From positions 129,781-193,780 of the forward strand of contig JACPKY010000001.1 in NCBI GenBank assembly GCA_016186795.1: a stretch of 64,000 nt of DNA. Reading direction: 5' to 3'. The notes below the pieces were generated by a model. It saw nothing but the letters and a program-made list of their open reading frames with translations, had not been told where the DNA came from and did no database searches. This DNA is from Candidatus Gottesmanbacteria bacterium (GTDB taxonomy: Bacteria; Patescibacteria; Microgenomatia; 2-02-FULL-39-11). Of this stretch, positions 17,957-26,300 are shown one piece after another. The position numbers and the translations under genes are program-made. How positions within the stretch are numbered: position 1 is the stretch's first letter; the number at the start of each line of letters is the position of its first letter.

Positions 17957-18288
17957 CTATCTACCACAAAAAACTTGCATCTGGAGACTGGAAACAGTTA
18001 TCTTTCCTAGAACAGATGGCACATATTGGGAGCGAAGTCATTCGAGCCGTGAATTGGAAAGAGAGAAACAAAGCAATCGCCGACAAAGCTCTGGAAAGAG
18101 CCCTAGAACTTATCGACCTGACTCGAAATACTGATAGAACGGTCTCTCAGCTGAGAGAGCTCTGTCGAGTAAGAGAGCTTCTTATTGATTTCTACTTCGG
18201 ATTTGGAAATTACATCTCGTCAAAAGAAGAATGGGAGAAATACTTCTACCAAGTCACCTACGCTGCTCAACTGAAGCGACAAAAATAA
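17953..18288 (+). CDS. Small helical protein coupled to DUF5674
   Basis: 111 residues, helical, no membrane segment. It contains a segment rich in basic and acidic residues (NWKERNKAIADKALERALEL) and a conserved-looking aromatic tail (FYFGFGNYISSKEEWEKYF). I cannot name a family. The 4-nt ATGA overlap with the DUF5674 gene indicates that the two proteins are made together. A partner role is an inference. Confidence 0.75.
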   Translation: MTIYHKKLASGDWKQLSFLEQMAHIGSEVIRAVNWKERNKAIADKALERALELIDLTRNTDRTVSQLRELCRVRELLIDFYFGFGNYISSKEEWEKYFYQVTYAAQLKRQK

Positions 18289-18370
18289 TTTCCTCCGAAC
18301 TCTTGTCTTCTTTTCATACGTGAAATTGTGATGTCTTTCACAGACAAAATAATGTATACTGAATGGTAGA

Positions 18371-18472
18371 ATGGTATTTCTGCTCGTTCTACTGGGACTT
18401 TTTACAGGTGTCGTAAGCGGACTTATTGGTATCGGCGGCGGAGTTCTTATCGTACCAGCACATATCAAGTAA
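18371..18472 (+). pseudogene. N-terminal remnant of a TauE/SafE-type permease
   Basis: Thirty-three codons starting MVFLLVLLGLFTGVVSGLIG and continuing with a Gly-rich turn and VLIVPA, then a stop. This is the first helix and Gly motif of TauE/SafE (DUF81) anion exporters, which normally have about 250 residues. The rest is missing. The promoter survives: TGTATACT (18353-18360) ends 10 nt before the ATG. Confidence 0.7.
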
Positions 18473-18497
18473 ACGGCCAAAACACTTCCTTCCCTTC

Positions 18498-18525
18498 TTG
18501 ACTTTTTCTTTTTCCAGTGTATACT
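18498..18525 (+). promoter_or_regulatory. Promoter of the 18822 gene
   Basis: -35 TTGACT (18498-18503), 16-bp spacer, -10 TATACT (18520-18525). The shared motif TACTATAGG (18522-18530) overlaps the -10 and the start region. The 14-mer CTATAGGACTTAAT (18524-18537) also occurs at 17452-17465. Confidence 0.75.
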
Positions 18526-18531
18526 ATAGGA

Positions 18532-18821
18532 CTTAATCGCTAAATGCGGAGGATGACTCTTTCATGAGGCGATTTTTTGTGGCCGGTACGATTTCACTTC
18601 GAAATTTGGCTTTGGAGAAGAAATCTCCCGCCGCTCTTTGACAAGGGTTCGGGGCTATATATCCGAAACTCCTCCCGGGAAAGGAAAAGATTTTTTTTAT
18701 AAAAAAGTCTCTCCGAGTATCCGGAGCTGGAGCTGATTTCCAACCTGAAGATCAAAAAGGTCTTTGGATTGGAGGTCAGCTTTTCGGATTTCCACCACCA
18801 TCACTTTTAAGGAGGCAAATC
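18532..18821 (+). promoter_or_regulatory. About 290-nt structured leader of the 18822 gene
   Basis: The leader opens with an AATCGC...GGCGATT hairpin followed by a T6 tract (about 18535-18573), an attenuator-like layout. Further hairpins include GGAGA-AGAAA-TCTCC, TTCGG...CCGAA, CTCCG...CGGAG and AGCTGA-T-TTCCAA...TTGGA-GG-TCAGCT followed by TTTT (about 18730-18782). An AAGGAGG site then lies 7 nt before the ATG. No known riboswitch class is recognised. Confidence 0.5.
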
Positions 18822-19082
18822 ATGCCAGAATTTCCAGAGCTTAGCCAGCTCACCCAAGCAGTCCAAGGTTTCAACTTCACCTTGGACGACCCAATGAGAA
18901 TCGTCGGAGCGGTCTTGTTCCTGCTTGGGGCGTATATCGGTTATTCTTACCGAGAGTGGCTGCCCGGTTTGATCATCGGAGCAGTAATTGCTCTCGCCGG
19001 ATTGTACGCCTTTCTCGACCCGCACGGAGCCTTAAGCATACTCAATCAAATTTTCAACTGGCTCCAAGAAATGGCCCGATAA
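18822..19082 (+). CDS. Small membrane protein with two helices
   Basis: 86 residues. Two hydrophobic helices (about 26-42 and 47-65) are joined by a short basic turn (SYREW), with amphipathic ends. The size and hairpin topology resemble small inner-membrane proteins, but no family can be named. The start is set by an AAGGAGG site. It has its own promoter, a long structured leader and a strong terminator, so it is a monocistronic unit, probably well expressed. Confidence 0.75.
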   Translation: MPEFPELSQLTQAVQGFNFTLDDPMRIVGAVLFLLGAYIGYSYREWLPGLIIGAVIALAGLYAFLDPHGALSILNQIFNWLQEMAR

Positions 19083-19107
19083 ACACACCCACCCCAACCC
19101 AAATTCC

Positions 19108-19180
19108 GGAAGGAAACGTACACGCGTTCTCAACGCAGCTCTCAATACAGCTTTCACTCGTGTACCTTTCCTTCCATTTT
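19108..19180 (+). terminator. Terminator of the 18822 gene
   Basis: GGAAGGAA-AC-GTACACG pairs with CGTGTAC-C-TTTCCTTCC across a loop of about 35 nt and is followed by ATTTTCT. It lies 25 nt after the stop. Confidence 0.75.
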
Positions 19181-19282
19181 CTCTGAGGAAAATACCTTTT
19201 CCCTGGAGAAAATGTAATCCGTATCACTCTTTTTCCTGTTGTTGGGAAACTGTGAAACTCGTATACTACGAACTATTCTTCT

Positions 19283-20203
19283 ATGATCATTTTTCTCACC
19301 CTTCTTGCCAAAATTATTCCTCTTTACGTTGTTATCCTGATTGGATTTCTTTCTGGAAAACTTCTGAAAGTCCATAAAGAATCCCTTGCGAAAATTCTCC
19401 TTTACATCATTGTCCCTGCTGTTATGCTCCAAACTGCACTCACAACTCGTATTGCCGCAAATACGTTGAGCCTGCCGATTCTTCCATTTCTTATTGGAAC
19501 TGCCTTTGCTATTTTTTTCTACCACGCAGGGAAATTTTTCTATAAAGACGCAACCCGCAATATCCTGGCATTTACATCAGGGACTGCCAATGTGGGATAT
19601 TTTGGATTGCCGGTTGCAATTTTACTTTTCCCACCTGAGGTAGTGAATTTTTACGTTCTTGCAATTCTTGGAAGCGTTGTTTATCAAAATTCTGTCGGAT
19701 TTTACATAACCGCTTCAAGCCACCACAGTCCGAGAGAGGCTCTTGTCCATGTCCTAACTCTTCCAACACTTTATGCATTTGCCCTTGGCATCGCCTTGAA
19801 CCTTGGGAATTTTCCGCTTCGTCTCCCTATGGCAGAATTTTTACAAAACTTCCGAGGCGCGTATGCAGTACTTGGCATGATGATGGTTGGTTTGGGTATT
19901 GCCGATATGAAAAGGCTTGCTTTTGATGGAAAGTTTATTTCTCTTGCTTTTTTTGCAAAATTTCTTCTGTGGCCGGCGGCAATGATAGGAATTATTTTCC
20001 TTGACCAAACGATTTTCCATTTCTTTACACCACAAATTCATCACGTACTCCTCCTCTACTCTCTCATGCCAATGGCTGCTGATACCGTCTCTGTTGCAAC
20101 ACTTCATCGGGCAGAACCGGAAAAGGCAGCCCTTGCCGTATTTCTCTCTACTCTTCTTGCCCTTATCTCCATTCCACTGGTTGTAAGCCTTTTTGGGATA
20201 TAA
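19283..20203 (+). CDS. AEC (auxin efflux carrier) family transporter
   Basis: 306 residues with about ten membrane helices. Family marks are the Asn-Gly segment SGTANVGYFGLPV near 100-112, the central GIALNLGNFPLRLP, and the C-terminal MPMAADTVSVATL. These carriers export organic anions such as malate or related acids in other bacteria; the substrate here is unknown. A TATACT box (19262-19267) ends 15 nt before the ATG, giving a leader of about 8 nt. Confidence 0.88.
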   Translation: MIIFLTLLAKIIPLYVVILIGFLSGKLLKVHKESLAKILLYIIVPAVMLQTALTTRIAANTLSLPILPFLIGTAFAIFFYHAGKFFYKDATRNILAFTSGTANVGYFGLPVAILLFPPEVVNFYVLAILGSVVYQNSVGFYITASSHHSPREALVHVLTLPTLYAFALGIALNLGNFPLRLPMAEFLQNFRGAYAVLGMMMVGLGIADMKRLAFDGKFISLAFFAKFLLWPAAMIGIIFLDQTIFHFFTPQIHHVLLLYSLMPMAADTVSVATLHRAEPEKAALAVFLSTLLALISIPLVVSLFGI

Positions 20204-20210
20204 ATTGTAC

Positions 20211-20239
20211 TTGACGGTCTCAATAACAAGATCTATTAA
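20211..20239 (+). promoter_or_regulatory. Promoter upstream of the orphan antitoxin-like frame
   Basis: -35 TTGACG (20211-20216), 17-bp spacer, -10 TATTAA (20234-20239). The predicted start near 20246 lies only a few nt before ATG 20253, which opens a different frame from the antitoxin. Confidence 0.5.
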
Positions 20240-20278
20240 TAGATATCCCTTGATGAAGAAGCAGATTTCTGGTCCAAT

Positions 20279-20476
20279 TTGGATCTATCGGAGTATTTAG
20301 AACCTTCAGATTTTGAACGAGTAAGCTTTCCAAATCTCAAACCTACAACCATTCCTATTTCTATAAGGATTCCTAAGTATCTCCTCAATCGAGTGAAGGA
20401 AAAAGCGAATGAGTTGGCGATACCATATCAAAGCCTCATCAAGCAATATATCCAAAAGGGTGTAATGTCAAAATAA
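20279..20476 (+). pseudogene. CopG/BrnA-type antitoxin, orphan and possibly 5'-damaged
   Basis: From the TTG at 20279 the frame gives 65 residues with the ribbon-helix-helix part IPISIRIPKYLLNRVKEKA then IPYQSLIKQYI. The same frame continues upstream to 20243 and encodes DEEADFW, a motif that typically precedes this domain in the family. The homology therefore extends past the only usable start codon, and a TAG at 20240 closes the frame. The nearby ATG at 20253 is in another frame and meets a stop after 15 codons. No toxin gene follows. A solitary or decaying antitoxin is the best reading. Confidence 0.55.
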
Positions 20477-20483
20477 AAAATAT

Positions 20484-20552
20484 AGCCAGATATATATCGA
20501 TGGGATGCGAACGAAAATGAATTCGTTCGGTTCATGCAATATACATCTGGCT
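20484..20552. terminator. Bidirectional terminator hairpin
   Basis: AGCCAGAT (20484-20491) pairs with ATCTGGCT (20545-20552), with an inner CGAACGAA/TTCGTTCG stem. T-rich tracts follow on both strands (AATCTTTTT on plus, ATATTTTTTATTTT on minus), so it can end both the antitoxin frame and the 20643 gene. Confidence 0.7.
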
Positions 20553-20642
20553 AAAGAATCTTTTTGGCGAGCGCTCGGTTTTACCTGATTTCTGACTTTA
20601 GGCGGTCTTGTTTCTAACCGGTTTCTTACGTTTGTGCTTGCC

Positions 20643-21161
20643 TTATGTGGGCTTGTGTCTGGATCGTTTCTCCTCTTCTTCCTTCAGTATCGCGGCATAG
20701 GTTTCTTGACACTGCTTGCATTTTTGAAGATGCTTCCATGTCTTCGGAAAGCTTTTTGCCGGGTTAGATGCGTTGACGTACTGACGCCATCTTTCCTGGC
20801 TGGGATGCCGGACCCTAAGAAAGGAGAGATCGGGTGCTGGAAGATGAAGGACTACAGGTAGCCGACCTTCGATCTCTGCAAGGGACAAATCCAGCAGTTC
20901 TACATACATCTGGGCGCAACTTTCGCACCGATCCAGATGCTGTTTGACTGCCGGAAACATCTTTGCCACAGGATCGCCTGAAGCTTCTGCTTGAACGTAG
21001 GACGGCAATGCATTCAGGACGAATTTGTGTGAGACGGATGTTTCTTCTCCACCGAAGACAGCTAGTGCAAACCGTCTCAGTTGAGGGGGAAGTTTTTTGC
21101 CTTGCTTGCCCTTCAGCTTCTTTCGCAGTTCCGCAAGCCGCGCGTCTTGTTGCGTACTCAT
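20643..21161 (-). CDS. Protein with two zf-HC2-like motifs (anti-sigma-like)
   Basis: 172 residues. Two similar segments each carry H-x3-C-x2-C: HLDRCESC near 92-99 and HLQKCKQC near 148-155. They follow helices rich in charged residues, as in zinc-binding anti-sigma domains. There is no membrane segment, unlike most membrane anti-sigma factors, and no sigma factor gene adjoins. The start at 21161 is set by an AAGG site 8 nt upstream. An upstream ATG would add 27 residues without such a site. A regulatory role through zinc or redox is an inference. Confidence 0.65.
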   Translation of the reverse strand: MSTQQDARLAELRKKLKGKQGKKLPPQLRRFALAVFGGEETSVSHKFVLNALPSYVQAEASGDPVAKMFPAVKQHLDRCESCAQMYVELLDLSLAEIEGRLPVVLHLPAPDLSFLRVRHPSQERWRQYVNASNPAKSFPKTWKHLQKCKQCQETYAAILKEEEEKRSRHKPT

Positions 21162-21336
21162 GTTTTTTTCCTTGAGCGATGGAGATTTACTCACCTCTGC
21201 ATTATGCATAAGGTGAATAGACTCACCCTCAATAGTGTTCACACTTCAACCCTGCCCGATGTGCCTCTTTCGAGCGGGCTAGGTTTGACTATGTGAAGGT
21301 GCTTGAACAAGCGCCGCGCCTAAGATTCGTGGAGGT

Positions 21337-21366
21337 ATTATATATACTATAGGATAAATAAATCAA
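21337..21366 (-). promoter_or_regulatory. Promoter of the 20643 gene
   Basis: Minus strand -35 TTGATT (21366-21361), 18-bp spacer, -10 TATAAT (21342-21337). The shared CCTATAGTA motif (21353-21345) fills the middle of the spacer. The leader is about 170 nt. Confidence 0.7.
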
Positions 21367-21404
21367 GGGCTATTGACGAACTAAAAAGAGGGATTAAGTA
21401 CAAA

Positions 21405-22220
21405 TTAATTCTTAGAAAATGATTTTGAAGGAGGTGGTGGATTCCTCCAGGCAGGAGGATTTGCATTTTTAGGATATTTGACAATTCTACGTGCTTTTTG
21501 TTCAGCTTCTAAAGAATATTCCTGCACTGTGTATCGGTGATTTGGCCTTTGCTCTAAATAGTCAACAAAATCTCTGGAAATTCGTTCTCGGTCTTGTTCA
21601 GTAAGTCTTTCTCCTTCAGGACCAAATTCATCCATAATACTTAATAACGAGTGAGCTTTTTTAACTACGTGACTGGTCATGCTAAAGGAATCAATTTCTA
21701 CTTGACTTTGCATAATATCAATTCCAAATTCTTCCAGCAAAAGAATGATACCTAAATCTTGCTGTTTTACACGGTCGGTTGGCGCTTTATAATAACAATT
21801 TCCCTTGCGATCAATTGCCACAAATAAATCATCCTGTTGTTTGGAATATAAAATACGCACTACCATTAGATCGCCTGAAGACTTCTCACCTGCAATTTTC
21901 ATCTCATCAACAAAAGAAACATCATAAAACATTTCATAATCCGGAATTTTATCCTCATCCTGGGGATCTAAAGGAGTCCCAGATATCTCATGATCAATCA
22001 CTCTTTCTAAACCAGGTGGAATCGGAGTTGGTTTGCCATCCTTCCAGCCCTCCACGGATATAAGAAAATGGCTGGGGGCAGCAGGATCAACATTTAACTG
22101 ATTAATTATTAATGTCTCAAATGCACCACGCATAAGGCTGGGACTTAAATATCCGCCTACTTTATCTTTTTTATACCCGGAAAATTCCTGTATATTGGCT
22201 TCAGGAGGAGTTTCTATCAT
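21405..22220 (-). CDS. Unrecognised 271-residue soluble protein
   Basis: No signal peptide and no membrane segment. The first half is mixed alpha/beta with a Pro-rich loop (GKPTPIPPGLE). The second half is helical and acidic, and the C-terminus is basic and Pro-rich (NPPPPSKSF in part). I cannot assign a family. An extended -10 (TGC then TATCAT) ends 9 nt before the ATG. The gene is divergent to 22293, and both starts lie within 72 bp. Confidence 0.65.
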   Translation of the reverse strand: MIETPPEANIQEFSGYKKDKVGGYLSPSLMRGAFETLIINQLNVDPAAPSHFLISVEGWKDGKPTPIPPGLERVIDHEISGTPLDPQDEDKIPDYEMFYDVSFVDEMKIAGEKSSGDLMVVRILYSKQQDDLFVAIDRKGNCYYKAPTDRVKQQDLGIILLLEEFGIDIMQSQVEIDSFSMTSHVVKKAHSLLSIMDEFGPEGERLTEQDRERISRDFVDYLEQRPNHRYTVQEYSLEAEQKARRIVKYPKNANPPAWRNPPPPSKSFSKN

Positions 22221-22292
22221 TTTGTTCTCATGATAGCATATTATTTCTTATAAGTTGACTTCATAACCTAGCATGTTATACTATATCACTCT

Positions 22293-22664
22293 ATGTCTTT
22301 AAATATCCGGGAAATTTTCCAAAAACACGAATACGCAACTTTTCTTGTCGGCGGAATTGTAGGTTTTATCCTTCTTCTGATTGGACTCGGAGTAAGAAAT
22401 ATTACCGGCGGATCAAGTGCCACGCCAACACCAACTTTGACTCCTACTCAAACTCCAGCACCAACACAGATCCCTTCTCCAACTATTGGGAAAGAACCAA
22501 CGGCAAAACCAACGGTCAAAACTCCAACCAAAACGCCAACGCCTTCATCTGGACCAACATCAAGTCAATCACCTTCGGCAACACCAACTACTGCACCCAC
22601 AAATACCCCAGCTGCGACAAACACGCCAACAACAGCTCCACCAAGCGCAACTCCTACTTCTTAA
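22293..22664 (+). CDS. Membrane-anchored Pro/Thr-rich stalk protein
   Basis: 123 residues. A short cytoplasmic start, one membrane helix (about 17-35), then a tail of roughly 85 residues made almost only of Pro, Thr, Ser and Ala with TPTPTLTPTQ-type repeats. Such tails act as extended, often glycosylated spacers. No folded domain is attached. An extended -10 TATACT (22277-22282) lies 10 nt before the ATG. It converges with the cohesin-like gene with one nucleotide between stops. Confidence 0.75.
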   Translation: MSLNIREIFQKHEYATFLVGGIVGFILLLIGLGVRNITGGSSATPTPTLTPTQTPAPTQIPSPTIGKEPTAKPTVKTPTKTPTPSSGPTSSQSPSATPTTAPTNTPAATNTPTTAPPSATPTS

Positions 22665-22665
22665 A

Positions 22666-23337
22666 TTATTCTGAAACTGTGGGGGTAATTTCTCCAGTCG
22701 GAGAAATTGTCTCTACTACTGTGGGAGATATCTCGACAGAAGTCGGTTCTTGAGGAGTATGAGTCCCGGTTGGCACTGAATCTATAATTGCCGAATGCCC
22801 ATCTTCTTTCAACTCGCCGTTTACTCCATCGACAAAAATAACTTGAGATTCTGAAATGACAATTGATACGTCACTTTTTGCCTCTTTAATAATCTCAAAT
22901 GAGAATGATGGAAGATTGACAACTCCTTGAGGAGCTGAATTTTCCGATTCTGCCCCATACAGTATTTTAAAACTCCCCTGATTATTGGCTTTCTCAGAAT
23001 CTGTACCTTTCAAGAAACTCATACCATCTGCTTTTTTGGACGGATCGATTGATTGCAGTTTTAAATGACTTGAATCAAACCGGATACTTAAAAGTACTGA
23101 GGCAATTTTTCTATTTCCAATTCCAACAATTTTAGCGGCAACCGAAATTCTTTCTTCGACACTTCCCTTTTGCGATTTAGGAAAAAGAGAAAGTTTTATT
23201 TCCCGATCGGAAACTGTTGCTTGAGTACGAGTTTCCTGTTTTTGTGTGGAGATATTTTGAGATAAAAAGACTGTAAGAACAGCAAGAACCGCTGTTGCGG
23301 CGATAATCGATCCAACATATATTTTTTTCTTACTCAT
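22666..23337 (-). CDS. Cohesin-like membrane-anchored protein
   Basis: 223 residues. One N-terminal membrane helix (about 7-26), a short linker, a beta-sandwich of cohesin type at about 45-180, then a Thr/Pro-rich tail. Cohesin-like hallmarks are the opening strand IKLSLFPKSQKGSVEE, SIRFDSSHLKLQSIDP near 84-99, NLPSFSFEII, and the late VIFVDGVNGEL. Cohesins bind dockerins with Ca2+ dependence. The start codon overlaps the stop of the upstream dockerin gene (TAATG), so receptor and ligand are made from one mRNA. The pairing is an inference from adjacency and domain type. Confidence 0.75.
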   Translation of the reverse strand: MSKKKIYVGSIIAATAVLAVLTVFLSQNISTQKQETRTQATVSDREIKLSLFPKSQKGSVEERISVAAKIVGIGNRKIASVLLSIRFDSSHLKLQSIDPSKKADGMSFLKGTDSEKANNQGSFKILYGAESENSAPQGVVNLPSFSFEIIKEAKSDVSIVISESQVIFVDGVNGELKEDGHSAIIDSVPTGTHTPQEPTSVEISPTVVETISPTGEITPTVSE

Positions 23338-26300
23338 TAGAACTCCATTGCGTCCAAAAGAATCTTCAAATCATTCTGATCAACTTTCCCATCTCCGTTG
23401 AAGTCTCCATCTTGATGGCCACGGGTTGTCGTCCTACCGTTATTTCTTAACCAGATAGTATAGTCTACTCCATCAACCCGATTATCACCATTCGCATCAC
23501 CCAAGACTTGTGGTTTCGGGGTGGATGTTGCGGAAGGAATACCCTGAGAACGAACTGTTGGAGAAGGAATAACCGTTGGTATGCGAGTCGGGGTTGGCGA
23601 TGCGACCGAACTCTCCGGTAGGAAAGTACTGCCAGCTGATGACCCTCGCTTTATATAAAACCATAGATGTGTCCCTTGCAAAGTATTCTCTGGACTATTG
23701 AGATAGTTTTTGTCGTTTATCGCAACAAAGATATTTGGTTGACAGGTGCCATCAGTTTTCCCATTCCCTGCTCTATTTGGATACTCTTTCTTGGGATAGC
23801 GGACAACCCACCCAGTACAAACAAATCCATTCGGAGGTGTAAAGGTGATGGATACCCGTCCAGGATTTTTCTCATCAATTCGGAAGTACTCGGTCTTGTA
23901 GACCATATCAGACCGTGGTAAGAATCGTGTTTGAGGCTTTTGACAAATCCACTCGCTATTTCTCGTTCCACCCAATTGGTAACTTACCTGAAGATCCTGA
24001 GATTGAGAAACTCCAGTGCATACTGGCGGCCGGTGACCCCAGAAAATAATATCTTGAAATGATGAAACTCCGCTTTCTGTCAAGGACTCATTTACAATAG
24101 TATTGGTATCGATAATTCTTCGCGTTTCCCGTATCTTCCCAACGACCGATCCCAAAGCAACTAGAGATGGTGAGGGAGTCGGCGTGCGTGTCACTGTTGG
24201 GGTGGGTGTTTTTGTTGCCGTCGGTGTTGGTGTCCGAGTCGCAGTAGGAGTGGCCGTTGGCGTGGGAGTTCTGGTTGGAGTTGGTGTTGCAGTAAGAGAC
24301 GGTGTCGGAGTTCTAGTTGGAGTTACCGTTGGGGTGGGAGTACGTGTAGGTGTAGGACTCGGTGTTTTTGTCGGAGTTATTGTTACGGTAGGAGTTGCGG
24401 TTGCCGTCGGTGTTGGCGTACGAGTGGATGTCGGCGTAGGCGTACGAGTAGGAGTTGGTGTCCTTGTAGGTGTAGCAGTTGGCGAAGAAGTCACAGTAAG
24501 AAATGGCGTCGGAGTTCTGGTTGGGGTTGGAGTGCTTGAGGGAGTAACTGATGGAGCTATAGAAGGACTGCAGGTACATAAACTATCATCTGGACATACA
24601 TTATTTCTGCACTGCAAAACAAATGGGTCACAATAGAAAGATGTGCATTCACTATCGCTTGTGCAATAATTATTGCACGAAAGATTTGTTACTGGAGATG
24701 GTGTCGGAGTAAGTGTTGGAGGCGAAACAAAAATCACGGTAACGGGAATAGAGGTAATAGCGCTATTTTGCCCAAGTCGAGCGATCACAAAAATATCGCC
24801 ATTACCAGATTCCTGTGGAATAAATGATGTCAGATCACCACTTGTCCTGGTAAGGGTGCCAATGGCAAAGGGCTCTCTCGAACTTATCCCCCACTCATAG
24901 GTAACGCCTGAAAAGATCGGTTGAGAATTTATGTCATAGGCAAGAGCAGAAATATTTACAGGACTTCCTCCAAGATCAACAGAAATAATCTCCGGATTAA
25001 CTCTGACATATGCAAGCGTTTGACTAGGTGCTGGAGTCGGTGTAGGTGTTTTTGTGCTGGTTGGAGTAGGTGTTTTTGTAGGAGTTGGAGTCCTAGTAGG
25101 TGTAGTAGTCTGGGTTGGAGTACGCGTCACTGTTGGGGTGGGTGTTTTTGTTGGGGTTGGAGTTTTGGTTGGTGTTAAGGTATGAGTCGGAGTTATTGTC
25201 AATGTTGGACTTGTCGAAATTGACGGTATTGGTGTGAATGTGGGATACGCTGTCACAAAGGGAATTATCAACACTTGCGCGGTTGTCATGTAGTACCACC
25301 AGTTATTTTTGTGGCCTAAACTATCAACTCCGGATACATGAGGAACATGTGAGAACATCCATCGTAGATAATTGTATTCACTATTTTCCGGACATCCCCA
25401 TGTTTGACAATTTATATTTTGAGCTTCTTGAGACAGATTTGGATAAGAGGTAAAACTCTCACATTGCGAAGGTACTGTTTGACTATTTGCGTAATCATAA
25501 TCAATATCGGCATTGGCAGGATTATGAGTGTCTCCACAGCCAAACACCGATTGACTGGAATAATTGTGTTTGTTTGAGCGGAAATCTCCCCAACTTATGC
25601 CATAGCTATTTCTTGTGTATCCGATATACCTATCAAAGATAGCTTCAGCTCTATGACCCATATCATGAAGCATGGAATCCATCCCTCGTTCATAATTAAA
25701 GCCCATGATGTGAATTGGTCTTTGACAATTTACATTGGAAACGACTGGACCATTGGTCCAAAATGCTCCAGTACCGGCCATATTTGCTTCAAAGAAACCA
25801 GTTCGAGGCGGTCCAGTGATCCAAAGCTCATCTATCTCTCCCCGATTTACCATCTCGCAAATATTTTGTTCCAGTAAAATTTTAGTGTAATTGGCAAAAT
25901 CATTACTTGGTGGCTCATTGCATGGACCTTTCCCTTCCAAACAAGCAAATAATGTTTCACCTGTATAGTCAAATCCATTTTGTTTTTCCGGCATATCATC
26001 AAGTTCTCTTATTCCAACAATTTGATATTTCACCCGACCATGACTTACTTCCTCCAATTCGCGAGCATACTGATCTATCTGTTCATACGGATTATTCCAA
26101 TTGTAATAATCAATAAGAGATCCGTTATTTAGGGATGGAACTTTTGGGTTATAGATAAGGGCAAATACTCGCGGGAAAACATATTCTTGTTGCCCAGTTG
26201 GGGTAGGAGAAAGGAAGGGAGTCGGTGTAGATGATATCAAAGGATTTTGAGTCGGTGTTGGTGTTCTTGTAGGAGTAGGCGTTCGAGTCGGCGTCACTGT

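Noticed and set aside
24103..24636. Plus-strand frame of Val-Gly repeats
   Set aside because: It mirrors the Thr-Pro linkers of the subtilase on the other strand and has no start signal.
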